Part shown: positions 1-7,929 of the stretch, piece by piece
How the letters are laid out: each line of letters starts with the position of its first letter
How positions within the stretch are numbered: the stretch's first letter is position 1
From: Melioribacteraceae bacterium
Lineage (GTDB): Bacteria; Bacteroidota; Ignavibacteria; Ignavibacteriales; Melioribacteraceae
Direction: 5' to 3'
Length of the DNA stretch: 34,877 bases
Assembly (NCBI GenBank): GCA_021739765.1
Contig: JAIPBD010000032.1
Coordinates: 1-34,877, forward strand
Position numbers and translations under genes: made by a program
Notes under the pieces: model-generated
Databases searched by the model: none
What the model saw: the letters and a program-made list of their open reading frames with translations, nothing else
What the model was told of the DNA's origin: nothing

Positions 1-2
1 AG

Positions 3-344
3 TATGAGTTAAAACAAGGATTGCGGGATGATGAGCTGGTTGATAAAGCTTATGCTTTGTATGATGAGGCGTTAAAACTAAAAGAAGATTTAGCGGGTTA
101 CGCAATTACAGAAGCTGATATTGAATCGGTGAAAACGAATGCGGATGAATTCGCGGTTGCAATCGGTAAAGCGGGTGCGGCACGGGCAGAGGGGAAGCAG
201 AAGACCCGGAGTCTTAAACTTCTTTTTGATGAAGCCGATACTATTCTCTACAACCAAATTGATCGTATAGCGGATATTCTTAAACGCAACAATCCCGAGT
301 TTTTTAATGGTTATGATAATGCCAGGATGATTGTTGATAATTGA
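3..344 (+). CDS. C-terminal part of an unrecognised helical protein, cut by the window start
   Basis: The reading frame is open to the first base of the window, so this is the 3' end of a longer gene; the TTG at 21 need not be its start. About 113 residues are visible. They are charged and appear helical, with no signal peptide or membrane segment, and end in ARMIVDN. I recall similar C-terminal segments in conserved hypothetical proteins of Bacteroidota and Ignavibacteria but cannot name a family or function. The stop codon (TGA, 342-344) lies inside a TTGATAA tandem repeat, so the last residues may come from repeat expansion. Confidence applies to this being real coding sequence, not to any function. 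Confidence 0.6.
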   Translation, partial: YELKQGLRDDELVDKAYALYDEALKLKEDLAGYAITEADIESVKTNADEFAVAIGKAGAARAEGKQKTRSLKLLFDEADTILYNQIDRIADILKRNNPEFFNGYDNARMIVDN

Positions 345-359
345 TAATTGATAATTGAT
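334..359. repeat. Heptamer tandem repeat TTGATAA, about 3.6 copies
   Basis: TTGATAA is repeated three times and starts a fourth copy. The unit is 7 nt and contains TGA and TAA, so three copies place stop codons in every forward frame. The first copies overlap the stop codon of the upstream gene fragment. Confidence 0.8.
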
Positions 360-430
360 TTTCTCGAAAGGCAAAGACCATTTTGACAATTGAGGATTGG
401 AACAAATTACCCGGAGGGCAAAGTCCATTT

Positions 431-650
431 CCCGGAGGGCAAAGACCATTCTTTGCCCTTGGAATAGTTGAAGTTGTATAGATACTGTAGGAGAATCAGA
501 AAAAGATAGTCTCGCACTGCGGGAGCATTGAGTTCTAAACAGAGAAGTGTGCCGAATTTATGTTGTCAAAGCATGGGCTTCGACAACCGAGGATATTCCA
601 AAACCTTCGAGGTCTTGGTATTAACATTAACACCAAGACCTCGAAGGTTT
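431..650 (+). repeat. Structured intergenic repeat, copy 1 (hairpins I, II and III)
   Basis: This is the first of five related copies in the window. Hairpin I has a perfect 10-bp stem, AGGGCAAAGA at 436-445 pairing with 450-459 across loop CCAT. Hairpin II is GTTGTCAAAGC pairing with GCTTCGACAAC (one G-U type position) at about 562-587. Hairpin III is a perfect 19-bp stem, 601-619 with 632-650, and a 12-nt loop. The about 100 nt between hairpins I and II are also conserved between copies. There is no open reading frame in it. It lies just upstream of the Hsp70 operon. Confidence 0.85.
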
Positions 651-831
651 ATTATTTTTCTCATATGGTATTAAATCCGAACAGCTACCATATTGACTAA
701 AAATTTATCGTAGTTATACGTAGTCCTTTCTACTTGCATTTTCTTATTTTTCTTATACGCAAGCAACAAAGCTTTATATACAGATCAATTAATTGCTATC
801 AAATTGGTTTTTTAACTTTGGTGTGAAGCTT

Positions 832-860
832 TTTGCTAAAATCAACTTACAATACATTTG
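832..860 (+). promoter_or_regulatory. Bacteroidota-type promoter candidate for the Hsp70 operon
   Basis: TTTG (832-835) is followed after 17 nt by TACATTTG (853-860). This fits the TTTG-N17-23-TAnnTTTG arrangement known for Bacteroidota vegetative promoters. The ATG at 869 begins only 8 nt further on, so a transcript from here would be leaderless or nearly so. The site argues against the TTG at 833 as translation start, because that would place the promoter inside the gene. The DNA is AT-rich and a chance match is possible. Confidence 0.45.
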
Positions 861-868
861 GTTTAATT

Positions 869-2638
869 ATGCATCCTATAACTCAAAATCCATTTAGAAC
901 ATTAGGTCTTTGGGCTTCCGATACTAACCGAGAAATATCTAAACGACGATCACAAATCAAAGCCCTTTTAAAAGTTGGGAAACCAATTTCCTCAAAAAAA
1001 GATTTCGACTTACAATCAATACCAAAGCGTGATGAAAGTTCAATCGAGGAGGCTTTTAAAAAGATTGAGAATGAGAAAGATCGGATTATATATGGTTTAT
1101 TCTGGTTCGTTAAAGTAAACCATATCGACGAAATGGCTCTGGAAGGACTTCATAAAGAAAATCTAGATCGAGCTATTTCAATTTGGGAGAAAGTGGTTGA
1201 TGGTAAGCCGGTGAATTCTTCTAATTTTTCAGTTTATACAAACCTCGGAACGGCATATCTGCTCAAATCTAGCACCAATGGTGAATTGAATATCCAAGAA
1301 GGCATCATTGGTATAAAACATAAGCTCAATCTAATTAATTCATCAAATTTTGATAATTACTTATCTATATTCACTGATAATACTAAGTCAGTCAATAAAT
1401 CTGAATTAATCGAACACTTCTTAAACGAGCTAGTTTCCGCAAATGGTGAACTATTGGAGAATCTTCTTGAATATGAAAATAAGTTGGATTCAAATGTAAA
1501 GAGGTTGCTAATAGAGCGCTTATCGACTCAGCCACTTGATAGAATCCAGAAGAAAATAACTTTGACTAAAAATGCTCGGAAGAACAAACCTACAAACGGA
1601 TTAATGATTGCCGATAAATTATACGCCGATACCAAGAGTGATTGGGAAAAGTTAGATGAAATATTTACAGATGATGATATTCAATTTGTGAGTATCTCCG
1701 ACAATCTGGCAAAAGAATTACTTCAATGTGGTATAGATTTTTTTGGAGAATTTAGCGAAAATGAAAAAGTGTCAACTAATCATATTAGGGAAGTCGCCAT
1801 CGCTTCTTCAATAGGCATCAAGCTCAATGACAAACTTGGGGACGCCGTTCTTAAGGTATTCGAAGTTGCTGAGCGTTTTGCAATTGGAAATCTCGCCACT
1901 GATAGAGTTCAAGATAATATTGTTGGTGTTAAGGAATGGATTAAAAACGCCGATTTGAGGATGAATATAGAACCAGCTAAGCAATATTTGGAAGAACTGG
2001 ACAATCTGATTGAGGATTTTAACCGTACGCATCGAAACATAACTGAATCTTTGTTTCTATTGATAAATGCAGAGACTCCTCTTAAAAAAATTGGCAATGC
2101 AATTGGTGCGGAAAATCAAGTATATAAAATATATTCAAATAAAATTGCTGTATTGGCTCAAAATTCTACAGTTGCCTTTATGCGTTTCGCAGATAATCAA
2201 ATTGCTAATAACCAACTATCAATTTTCCGTTTTGAGGAGTATTTAAAAAAAGCTCTAAACGTTTTTAGAAAACTGAAATCTTTTTATAAAACACCGGAGA
2301 ATGTTGATATATTTAATTTAAATCACCAAGGTTATCTGAGAATGAGTCGTGAACTCACAAGAATACAAGCCAAGATTCCCTTAACCAATAACAACTCTCA
2401 GAGTTCCGGTTGCTACATCGCAACAATGGTTTATGGTGATTATAATCATTTCAAAGTCGTTCAACTAAGAGAGTTTCGGGATAACAACCTTTCCAATTAT
2501 AGAATAGGAAAAGCATTTATTCGGAATTACTACCGATACTCACCCAAATTAGTAGAAAATTTAAAAACTAAGCTATTTATAAATTCGATTATCAAAAAAG
2601 TACTGGATGGTTTCATATGGTTAATATCAAGAAAATAA
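869..2638 (+). CDS. Hsp70-operon protein with J-like N-terminus and CFI-box C-terminal domain
   Basis: A 589-residue protein if started at ATG 869; the frame can extend to TTG 833, but the ATG fits the promoter candidate and puts the conserved NPFRTLGL motif at residues 7-14. That motif, followed by a helix leading to KALLKVGK-like residues, recalls N-terminal segments in Bacteroidota proteins encoded beside Hsp70 genes, and resembles the first helix of a J-domain. No HPD tripeptide is visible, so a true J-protein is not shown. The middle (about 100-500) is helical, possibly with degenerate repeats. Residues 513-589 match the CFI-box type C-terminal domain: GCYIATMVYG, then LREFRDNNL, FIRNYYRYSP and a hydrophobic end. 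First gene of the operon; its end overlaps the next gene by 22 nt. Likely a co-chaperone or adaptor, by context. Confidence 0.7.
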   Translation: MHPITQNPFRTLGLWASDTNREISKRRSQIKALLKVGKPISSKKDFDLQSIPKRDESSIEEAFKKIENEKDRIIYGLFWFVKVNHIDEMALEGLHKENLDRAISIWEKVVDGKPVNSSNFSVYTNLGTAYLLKSSTNGELNIQEGIIGIKHKLNLINSSNFDNYLSIFTDNTKSVNKSELIEHFLNELVSANGELLENLLEYENKLDSNVKRLLIERLSTQPLDRIQKKITLTKNARKNKPTNGLMIADKLYADTKSDWEKLDEIFTDDDIQFVSISDNLAKELLQCGIDFFGEFSENEKVSTNHIREVAIASSIGIKLNDKLGDAVLKVFEVAERFAIGNLATDRVQDNIVGVKEWIKNADLRMNIEPAKQYLEELDNLIEDFNRTHRNITESLFLLINAETPLKKIGNAIGAENQVYKIYSNKIAVLAQNSTVAFMRFADNQIANNQLSIFRFEEYLKKALNVFRKLKSFYKTPENVDIFNLNHQGYLRMSRELTRIQAKIPLTNNNSQSSGCYIATMVYGDYNHFKVVQLREFRDNNLSNYRIGKAFIRNYYRYSPKLVENLKTKLFINSIIKKVLDGFIWLISRK

Positions 2639-3579
2639 TATTTCTCTTACTTCTTCTATTCGTATCGAGTTTAGAAGCCCAAAGTGACTCTACTGAAACG
2701 ATAGAAAAACTGATTCAGCTTCAGAGAGATTATGAAAATGTCACAAACAAACTGGATTCTCTTTCTGGAGAAATAACTGAACAAGGGAATTCGCTTTTTA
2801 AGTTAAAAAACTTACAAAAAACTAATTCTTCACATTTAAACCGATTAAATAATCTTTTGTCAGCACTCACTGATTCAACCAATCTAAATAAAAACCTCAT
2901 CCAATCTTTGGGAGATTCAGTTGAAAACAAGTCTCAGAATTTATCGAAAGAGATAATAAAAACTAAAGACGAATCCATTTCGAATTTCAACTCACTCGAA
3001 GAATCATTAAGCCGCAACACACTTTACTGGATAATCGGAATCTTGTTGGTTGCAGTTCTTTCACTAATTGGAATTTTGCTGCTTAGAAATAAAATGAATC
3101 AGAGTAATACTAGTATTGAGAAAAATTTGAGCAATACTAGGAAAGAGCTCGAGACAGAAGCAATCAAACTTGATCAGAAATTAATGCAAATTCTTGAAAC
3201 TCAACTTAAGGTTATGGATTCTGAGAGGAACGAGACTGCAAGTCCGGCAAAAGTAGATCACTCTCTTGCGCTCAAAGTTGCTGATGAAATTGTTAGAATG
3301 GAAAAGAATCTAAAACTGATGGATCCGGAAACCAGAGGGCTCAAACAACTTTCAAAAGCGGTTGAACGCATTAAGAATAATTTTGAGGCAAATGGTTATG
3401 AAATGGTTGAAATGTTAGGGAAAGAGTATAGTGACGGTATGAAAGCAACCGTAAACATAATTATTGATGAAACACTCAATGAGAGCAATAGAATTATTAC
3501 AAGAATTATAAAACCACAAGTGAATTTTCAAGGTGAGATGATCCAATCTGCACAAATAGAAGTTTCACAAGCAATCTAG
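2617..3579 (+). CDS. Membrane-anchored protein with GrpE-like C-terminal domain
   Basis: A 320-residue protein. It has an N-terminal signal-like hydrophobic stretch (residues 5-22, ending SSLEAQ), an extracytoplasmic coiled-coil region (about 27-133), one strong membrane segment (about 136-157), a second coiled coil (about 158-200) and a C-terminal domain. Residues about 214-318 read like GrpE: two helices, then F-x-x-NGYE-M-V-E-M-LGKEYSDGM, an I-I-I-DE strand and a closing IIKPQV-x-F-x-GEMIQSAQIEVS. These correspond to the G-E-x-I...G-x-x-(FD/YD)...LRPA-x-V-x-V features of the GrpE beta domain. The next gene, 8 nt downstream after an AGGAG ribosome binding site, is an Hsp70, which supports a nucleotide-exchange role at the membrane. 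The GrpE assignment is inference from pattern; the membrane topology is direct observation. Confidence 0.65.
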   Translation: MVNIKKIIFLLLLLFVSSLEAQSDSTETIEKLIQLQRDYENVTNKLDSLSGEITEQGNSLFKLKNLQKTNSSHLNRLNNLLSALTDSTNLNKNLIQSLGDSVENKSQNLSKEIIKTKDESISNFNSLEESLSRNTLYWIIGILLVAVLSLIGILLLRNKMNQSNTSIEKNLSNTRKELETEAIKLDQKLMQILETQLKVMDSERNETASPAKVDHSLALKVADEIVRMEKNLKLMDPETRGLKQLSKAVERIKNNFEANGYEMVEMLGKEYSDGMKATVNIIIDETLNESNRIITRIIKPQVNFQGEMIQSAQIEVSQAI

Positions 3580-3587
3580 GAGTAATT

Positions 3588-5873
3588 ATGTACAGAACTA
3601 AAATTGACTACGGTATTGATCTTGGCACTACAAATTCAGCGATCTGCCGCATGGAAAATGGCGAACCAGTAATAAGGAAGACTGACACATTGAAAGATAC
3701 TATGCCTTCATGCATCGGGTTTAATAAAAAGAGATCCTTGGTTTGTGGTGATAAAGCTCTAAACATGCTTAAATCTGATAAATTGCGTGCAAATATAAGT
3801 AGTAATAATTCAACATATAATATTTTTATCGAATTTAAGCGCTCAATGGGTAGTGATAAACAGTACTACAGCTCTTATATGGAAAGCTCTTATGATTCGG
3901 AATTTTTATCCGCCGAAGTATTAAAAAAATTAAAGTCATTTTTCACCGATGAAAATACAAGATCAGCTGTTGTGACTGTACCTGCGAATTTTGATATCAG
4001 ACAGAAGGATGCAACTCAAAGGGCGGCTAAGTTAGCCGGTTTATCTAATTGTGAATTACTCCAAGAACCTGTAGCAGCTTCAATAGCATATGGTCTAAAT
4101 ACTAAACAAAAAAGTGGATATTGGCTAGTTTTTGATTTTGGAGGAGGTACCTTTGATGCGGCGCTCGTTAAAATTGAGGAAGGAATTTTAAAAGTTGTTG
4201 ATACTGATGGCGATAATTACCTAGGAGGCAAAGATTTAGATTATGCTATTGTCGACAAGATAATCTTACCATACTTTGAAAATAATTATACAATGGATAG
4301 CATTTTGGGAGATGATGGAAAAAGACAAATTTTTAGAGATGCCATGAAGTATTATGCTGAAGAAGCTAAAATTCAATTGTCGTTTTCTGAAACACACAAC
4401 ATTCTCTCTGATCTGGGTGATATTCCCGGTGAAGATGATGATGGTAATGAGTTTGAGCTTGATATTTTGGTTACTCAAGAAGATTTAAAGAGAGCACTCT
4501 CACCTATCTTTCAAAAGGCAATTGATATCACTCTTGACTTAGTAAAAAGAAATAAAATCGAGCATGATTCACTTGATACAGTATTACTTGTTGGTGGGCC
4601 CACGTACTCGCCGATAGTAAGAAATATGATTGAGCAACAAATTAAAAAACCAGACTTTTCTGTAGATCCAATGACTGTTGTTGCTCAAGGAGCAGCCTTA
4701 TATGCTTCAACAGTAGACCTTTCTCAAGAAGTAATCGATCACAATTCAGATCCCACAAAAATTAGTTTAGACATTGGTTATGAGTCAACTACGGTAGAGA
4801 AAGAAGCTTGGGTTACTATTAAATGTAAAGACGAATCAAAATCATTATTAAAAGAAGGAAATATTTATGTAGAATTTCATCGCAATGATAAAGGATGGAG
4901 TTCTGCAAAATCACAAATAAGTGATCAAGGTGAGATTATCGAAGTGAATCTAGTTGAGAACAAACCCAATTCATTCGATATTCATGTTTTTTCTGAAGAA
5001 GGTAATAGACTTGAATGTCAGCCAAATAGCTTCACTATTATACAAGGTATTGGAGGAACGGATCAAACAGCAGTATTAGCGCATTTTATTGGATTAGAGA
5101 TCAAAGATTCTAAGAAAGAGAAGTTGGTCTATAGCACCATAAAAGGATTGGAGAAAGGAGCAACCACTCCTGCAAAAGGAGTTAGTAACGATCTTAAAAC
5201 CCAGCAGCAAGTTAGACCTGGAAATATTAATGATAGAATAAAAATTAATTTGTATCAAGGTTCACATGGTGCTGAGGGAACGAGAGCAATCAATAATGAA
5301 TTAATTTACAGTGTAATTGTGACGGGAGATGAATTGCCTTCACTTTTGCCTGAGAATTCCGATGTTGAGCTTACACTAACAACTGACAATTCTGGACGAC
5401 CTAAAATATTGGAGTTATACTTCCCCTATTTAGAATTCTCACTAGAAAAGAGTATTCCAGAAGTAAGAAATTCAGAAGTTCAATTAGACTATTTAAAGAA
5501 GGAGATAGAGAAAGGAGAAGGTGAATTAACCGAGTTAGAAAATAACGGATTAACAGAATCCGACAAAATTTATGAGATTCGGGAAAGTTTCACTCATCTA
5601 AAGGAAAAGTTAAAACAAAATGAGAATGATTTTGACATAAAAGCCGAAGTATTCAGCAAGCTCAAAAAGGCGATGAAAAAGATCGATACACAGATCAACG
5701 AAACAGAGTGGCCTAAAATTGAAGCTGAATTGAGAATTGAATTCTCTCGCTTGCAGAAAGCTAATAATGATCTCGGCAATGAGAAAACATCCTCGATAGT
5801 CGAAAGTTTCAGAAATCAAATTGACGATGTAGTAAGGAGAAAAGACCCCACGTTAGGCAAAGAGTTGTTATAG
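3588..5873 (+). CDS. Hsp70 (DnaK-like) chaperone with an extra domain between NBD and SBD
   Basis: A 761-residue protein; DnaK is about 640. The ATPase domain is complete by motif: GIDLGTTNS (9-17), the phosphate-binding lysine region EFKRSMGS (82-89), VTVPANFDIRQ (about 129-139), VFDFGGGTFD (181-190) and DTVLLVGGPTYSP (330-342). Residues about 385-490 are beta-rich and not a normal part of Hsp70. After them comes a substrate-binding-beta-like region (about 500-610) with INLYQGSHG, AINNELIYS and TTDNSGRPKI. A long charged coiled coil (about 625-750) takes the place of the lid. The start is ATG 3588 with AGGAG 5 nt upstream. It follows the GrpE-like gene and precedes a small protein and a kinase-AAA fusion. 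Housekeeping DnaK is unlikely given the length and context. Confidence 0.93.
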   Translation: MYRTKIDYGIDLGTTNSAICRMENGEPVIRKTDTLKDTMPSCIGFNKKRSLVCGDKALNMLKSDKLRANISSNNSTYNIFIEFKRSMGSDKQYYSSYMESSYDSEFLSAEVLKKLKSFFTDENTRSAVVTVPANFDIRQKDATQRAAKLAGLSNCELLQEPVAASIAYGLNTKQKSGYWLVFDFGGGTFDAALVKIEEGILKVVDTDGDNYLGGKDLDYAIVDKIILPYFENNYTMDSILGDDGKRQIFRDAMKYYAEEAKIQLSFSETHNILSDLGDIPGEDDDGNEFELDILVTQEDLKRALSPIFQKAIDITLDLVKRNKIEHDSLDTVLLVGGPTYSPIVRNMIEQQIKKPDFSVDPMTVVAQGAALYASTVDLSQEVIDHNSDPTKISLDIGYESTTVEKEAWVTIKCKDESKSLLKEGNIYVEFHRNDKGWSSAKSQISDQGEIIEVNLVENKPNSFDIHVFSEEGNRLECQPNSFTIIQGIGGTDQTAVLAHFIGLEIKDSKKEKLVYSTIKGLEKGATTPAKGVSNDLKTQQQVRPGNINDRIKINLYQGSHGAEGTRAINNELIYSVIVTGDELPSLLPENSDVELTLTTDNSGRPKILELYFPYLEFSLEKSIPEVRNSEVQLDYLKKEIEKGEGELTELENNGLTESDKIYEIRESFTHLKEKLKQNENDFDIKAEVFSKLKKAMKKIDTQINETEWPKIEAELRIEFSRLQKANNDLGNEKTSSIVESFRNQIDDVVRRKDPTLGKELL

Positions 5874-5891
5874 CAAATATTCGATGTATTT

Positions 5892-6125
5892 ATGCAACTA
5901 ACGTTTATTTATCAATTAATTGGTTTTCTTCAAGGAGTTGATAGAGACTTTAACTCAATTAATTGGAGGGATTCGAATAGAGCAAGACAATTATTGAATA
6001 ATGGGAAAAGAATAATTGCTGAAAACCCAACAAAAGATAATTTGTATCCAATCTTCAAAGAATTGTTCGATCTCATGCCACCAGAGCAAAGACCAACTGA
6101 CGATATGGAAGTACTTGAGAGATAA
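5892..6125 (+). CDS. Small Hsp70-operon protein, unrecognised
   Basis: A 77-residue, soluble-looking protein with no signal peptide or cysteine motif. It reads as two or three helices (QLIGFLQGVDRDF; RARQLLNNGKRIIAENP; LYPIFKELFDLMP). The gene starts 18 nt after the Hsp70 stop and ends 2 nt before the kinase-AAA start, so translational coupling with its neighbours is likely. I recall similar helical proteins of about this size in Hsp70-containing operons of Bacteroidota but cannot give a family. No strong ribosome binding site precedes the ATG. Its position between Hsp70 and the ATPase suggests an adaptor, which is inference only. Confidence 0.7.
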   Translation: MQLTFIYQLIGFLQGVDRDFNSINWRDSNRARQLLNNGKRIIAENPTKDNLYPIFKELFDLMPPEQRPTDDMEVLER

Positions 6126-6127
6126 AA

Positions 6128-7921
6128 ATGAAAAGTGAACTTCCAAAAAAGACGTTTATTGATAGTAAATATTACATCCAATTTTTCATCAGTAAAGGTA
6201 AAAATTCAGATTCTTATAGAGTTAAAGACAAAGACGGTCATCCATATTTCCTAAAGTTATTTGATTTATCAAAATTGCACCGTACCCAATTTGATAGTGA
6301 GGGCAATGTTAAAGAGATTGAATTCTTAAAGAAAATCGCCCACGAAAATATAGTATCATTCATTGATTCTGGAGAGTGGTTTTACCAAAATGAAAGATTT
6401 TCCTACTTAGTCTTGGAATATATTAGTGGTGAGAATTTAACTCAGATCAGCAGAAGAAATCGGCTATTTTCGGCATACGAGGTAAAGATAATTTTGAAAG
6501 CCCTGCTTTCTGGCCTACACCACCTTCATACTCAAGAAATGGCAATCTTACACAACAATGTTAGACCCGAAAATATAATCATCGACTACTCAAATGAAAA
6601 AAAGATAACCAAACTTGTGGATTTCGGTTATGCCCGATTATTTCGCAATTCTACTAAGGTGTTTTACAGAGAAGGGCTAAATCCCTTCTATCTGGCACCT
6701 GAATGTTTTAATAATATTTTTTCAATAAAGAGTGATATATTCTCAGTCGGAGCAACAGCATACTATCTAATGTTTGGTTTACCACCTTGGTATCTAGATT
6801 TGAGTGATTACCAATTACAAAATGAAAATGTTGAAGACTTAATAGAGGAAAGACGTAAACGGCCGATTGAATATTTAGAATTCGAGGGTGTCCATTTTGA
6901 TGATGAAGAGGAACATTCTCAGATGTTAGGAATTGTGAAAAAAGCACTCAACACTGATCCCGACGAAAGATTTACTGATTGTCTTGAAATGATTTTAGCA
7001 CTTGACGGAAAAATCAAACTTTCAGTCAGTTCCATAATTAAAGCTAAATCTACAAAGCAAGAAGAAATTGCCATAAAGAAATTGGGTGGAGGCTTTAAAG
7101 ACATCGCGGGTATGCAAGCTTTAAAAGAAACTCTATACAACGATGTTATAAGGGCAATTAATGAAAAAGAATTGTATCAAAAATATGGTTTAACCATTCC
7201 TAATGGAATTCTGCTTTACGGACCGCCTGGATGTGGAAAATCTTTTTTCGCACAGAAATTGGCTGAAGAAATAGGCTGCAATTTTAAGATTATCAAACCA
7301 TCAGATTTAGCAAGCATCTATGTTCATGGATCACAAGAAAAAATAGGGAAACTCTTTGATGAGGCTATGGCTAATGCTCCATTCTTTTTGAATTTTGAAG
7401 AATTTGATGCCTTTGTCCCCAAAAGGGATGGTGCTCAGAGCTCACATTATTCCGCTGAAGTAAATGAATTTTTAACTCAACTTAACAATTGCGGTGAAAG
7501 AGGGGTATTTGTAATTGCCACGACCAATCAACCCTTATTGATTGATACTGCGGTGTTACGTTCTGGAAGAATTGACAAGAGCTTTTATATACCGCCACCT
7601 GACCTGATTGCAAGACAAGAATTATTTAAAATTCATCTAAAAAACAGACCAATAGACTTTGGAATTGACTACGAGAAACTTTCAAAAATGACCGAAAATT
7701 ACGTATCGAGCGATATCAATCTGATAGTAAATGAGGCAGCGAGGCAAGCATTAATGTCAAACGAAATAATAACACAAAAAATACTGGATAATACATTAGA
7801 AAACAGCAAACCATCAATAGGGTTAGAGGATTTATCTAAATACAACGACGTGAGAAATCTTTTTGAAGGTAATAGAAATCAAAAAAACAAGCGTTTTGAG
7901 TTTGGATTCACTAGCGAATAG
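6128..7921 (+). CDS. Protein-kinase-like domain fused to an AAA+ ATPase
   Basis: A 597-residue, two-domain protein. Residues about 12-290 have a Ser/Thr kinase fold by motif: a lysine in FLKLFD (K43), a catalytic loop region LHNNVRPEN (141-149), DFG (165-167), APE (190-192) and SDIFSVGATAYYLMFG (202-217). The glycine-rich loop is poor (SKGKNSDSY), and the position of the catalytic Asp in HRD is Asn144, so it may be a pseudokinase. Residues about 320-560 are a classic AAA domain of the proteasomal-ATPase/FtsH/Cdc48 type: Walker A GPPGCGKS (365-372), a Walker B variant NFEEFD with Glu424 in place of the usual Asp, sensor-1 ATTN (464-467), and the second region RSGRID with candidate arginine fingers R478/R481. 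The AAA half looks catalytically competent. It probably remodels clients of the adjacent Hsp70; that is inferred from context. Confidence 0.9.
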   Translation: MKSELPKKTFIDSKYYIQFFISKGKNSDSYRVKDKDGHPYFLKLFDLSKLHRTQFDSEGNVKEIEFLKKIAHENIVSFIDSGEWFYQNERFSYLVLEYISGENLTQISRRNRLFSAYEVKIILKALLSGLHHLHTQEMAILHNNVRPENIIIDYSNEKKITKLVDFGYARLFRNSTKVFYREGLNPFYLAPECFNNIFSIKSDIFSVGATAYYLMFGLPPWYLDLSDYQLQNENVEDLIEERRKRPIEYLEFEGVHFDDEEEHSQMLGIVKKALNTDPDERFTDCLEMILALDGKIKLSVSSIIKAKSTKQEEIAIKKLGGGFKDIAGMQALKETLYNDVIRAINEKELYQKYGLTIPNGILLYGPPGCGKSFFAQKLAEEIGCNFKIIKPSDLASIYVHGSQEKIGKLFDEAMANAPFFLNFEEFDAFVPKRDGAQSSHYSAEVNEFLTQLNNCGERGVFVIATTNQPLLIDTAVLRSGRIDKSFYIPPPDLIARQELFKIHLKNRPIDFGIDYEKLSKMTENYVSSDINLIVNEAARQALMSNEIITQKILDNTLENSKPSIGLEDLSKYNDVRNLFEGNRNQKNKRFEFGFTSE

Positions 7922-7929
7922 GAGAAGAA

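Larger units (their letters stand above)
345..868. other. Non-coding interval before the Hsp70 operon
   Basis: It holds the end of the heptamer repeat; three iterations of a GGCAAAG(A/T)CCATT unit (about 370-382, 417-429, 438-450), the last of which forms hairpin I; repeat copy 1 (431-650); an 8-bp inverted repeat ATATGGTA/TACCATAT (663-670, 686-693); and AT-rich DNA with a promoter-like sequence at the end. I see no gene: the minus-strand frame at 90-449 is a shadow running through the repeat. Confidence 0.7.

Noticed and set aside
90-449. 119-residue minus-strand frame
   Set aside because: It runs antisense through the end of the first gene fragment and into the TTGATAA and hairpin repeats; low protein likeness.
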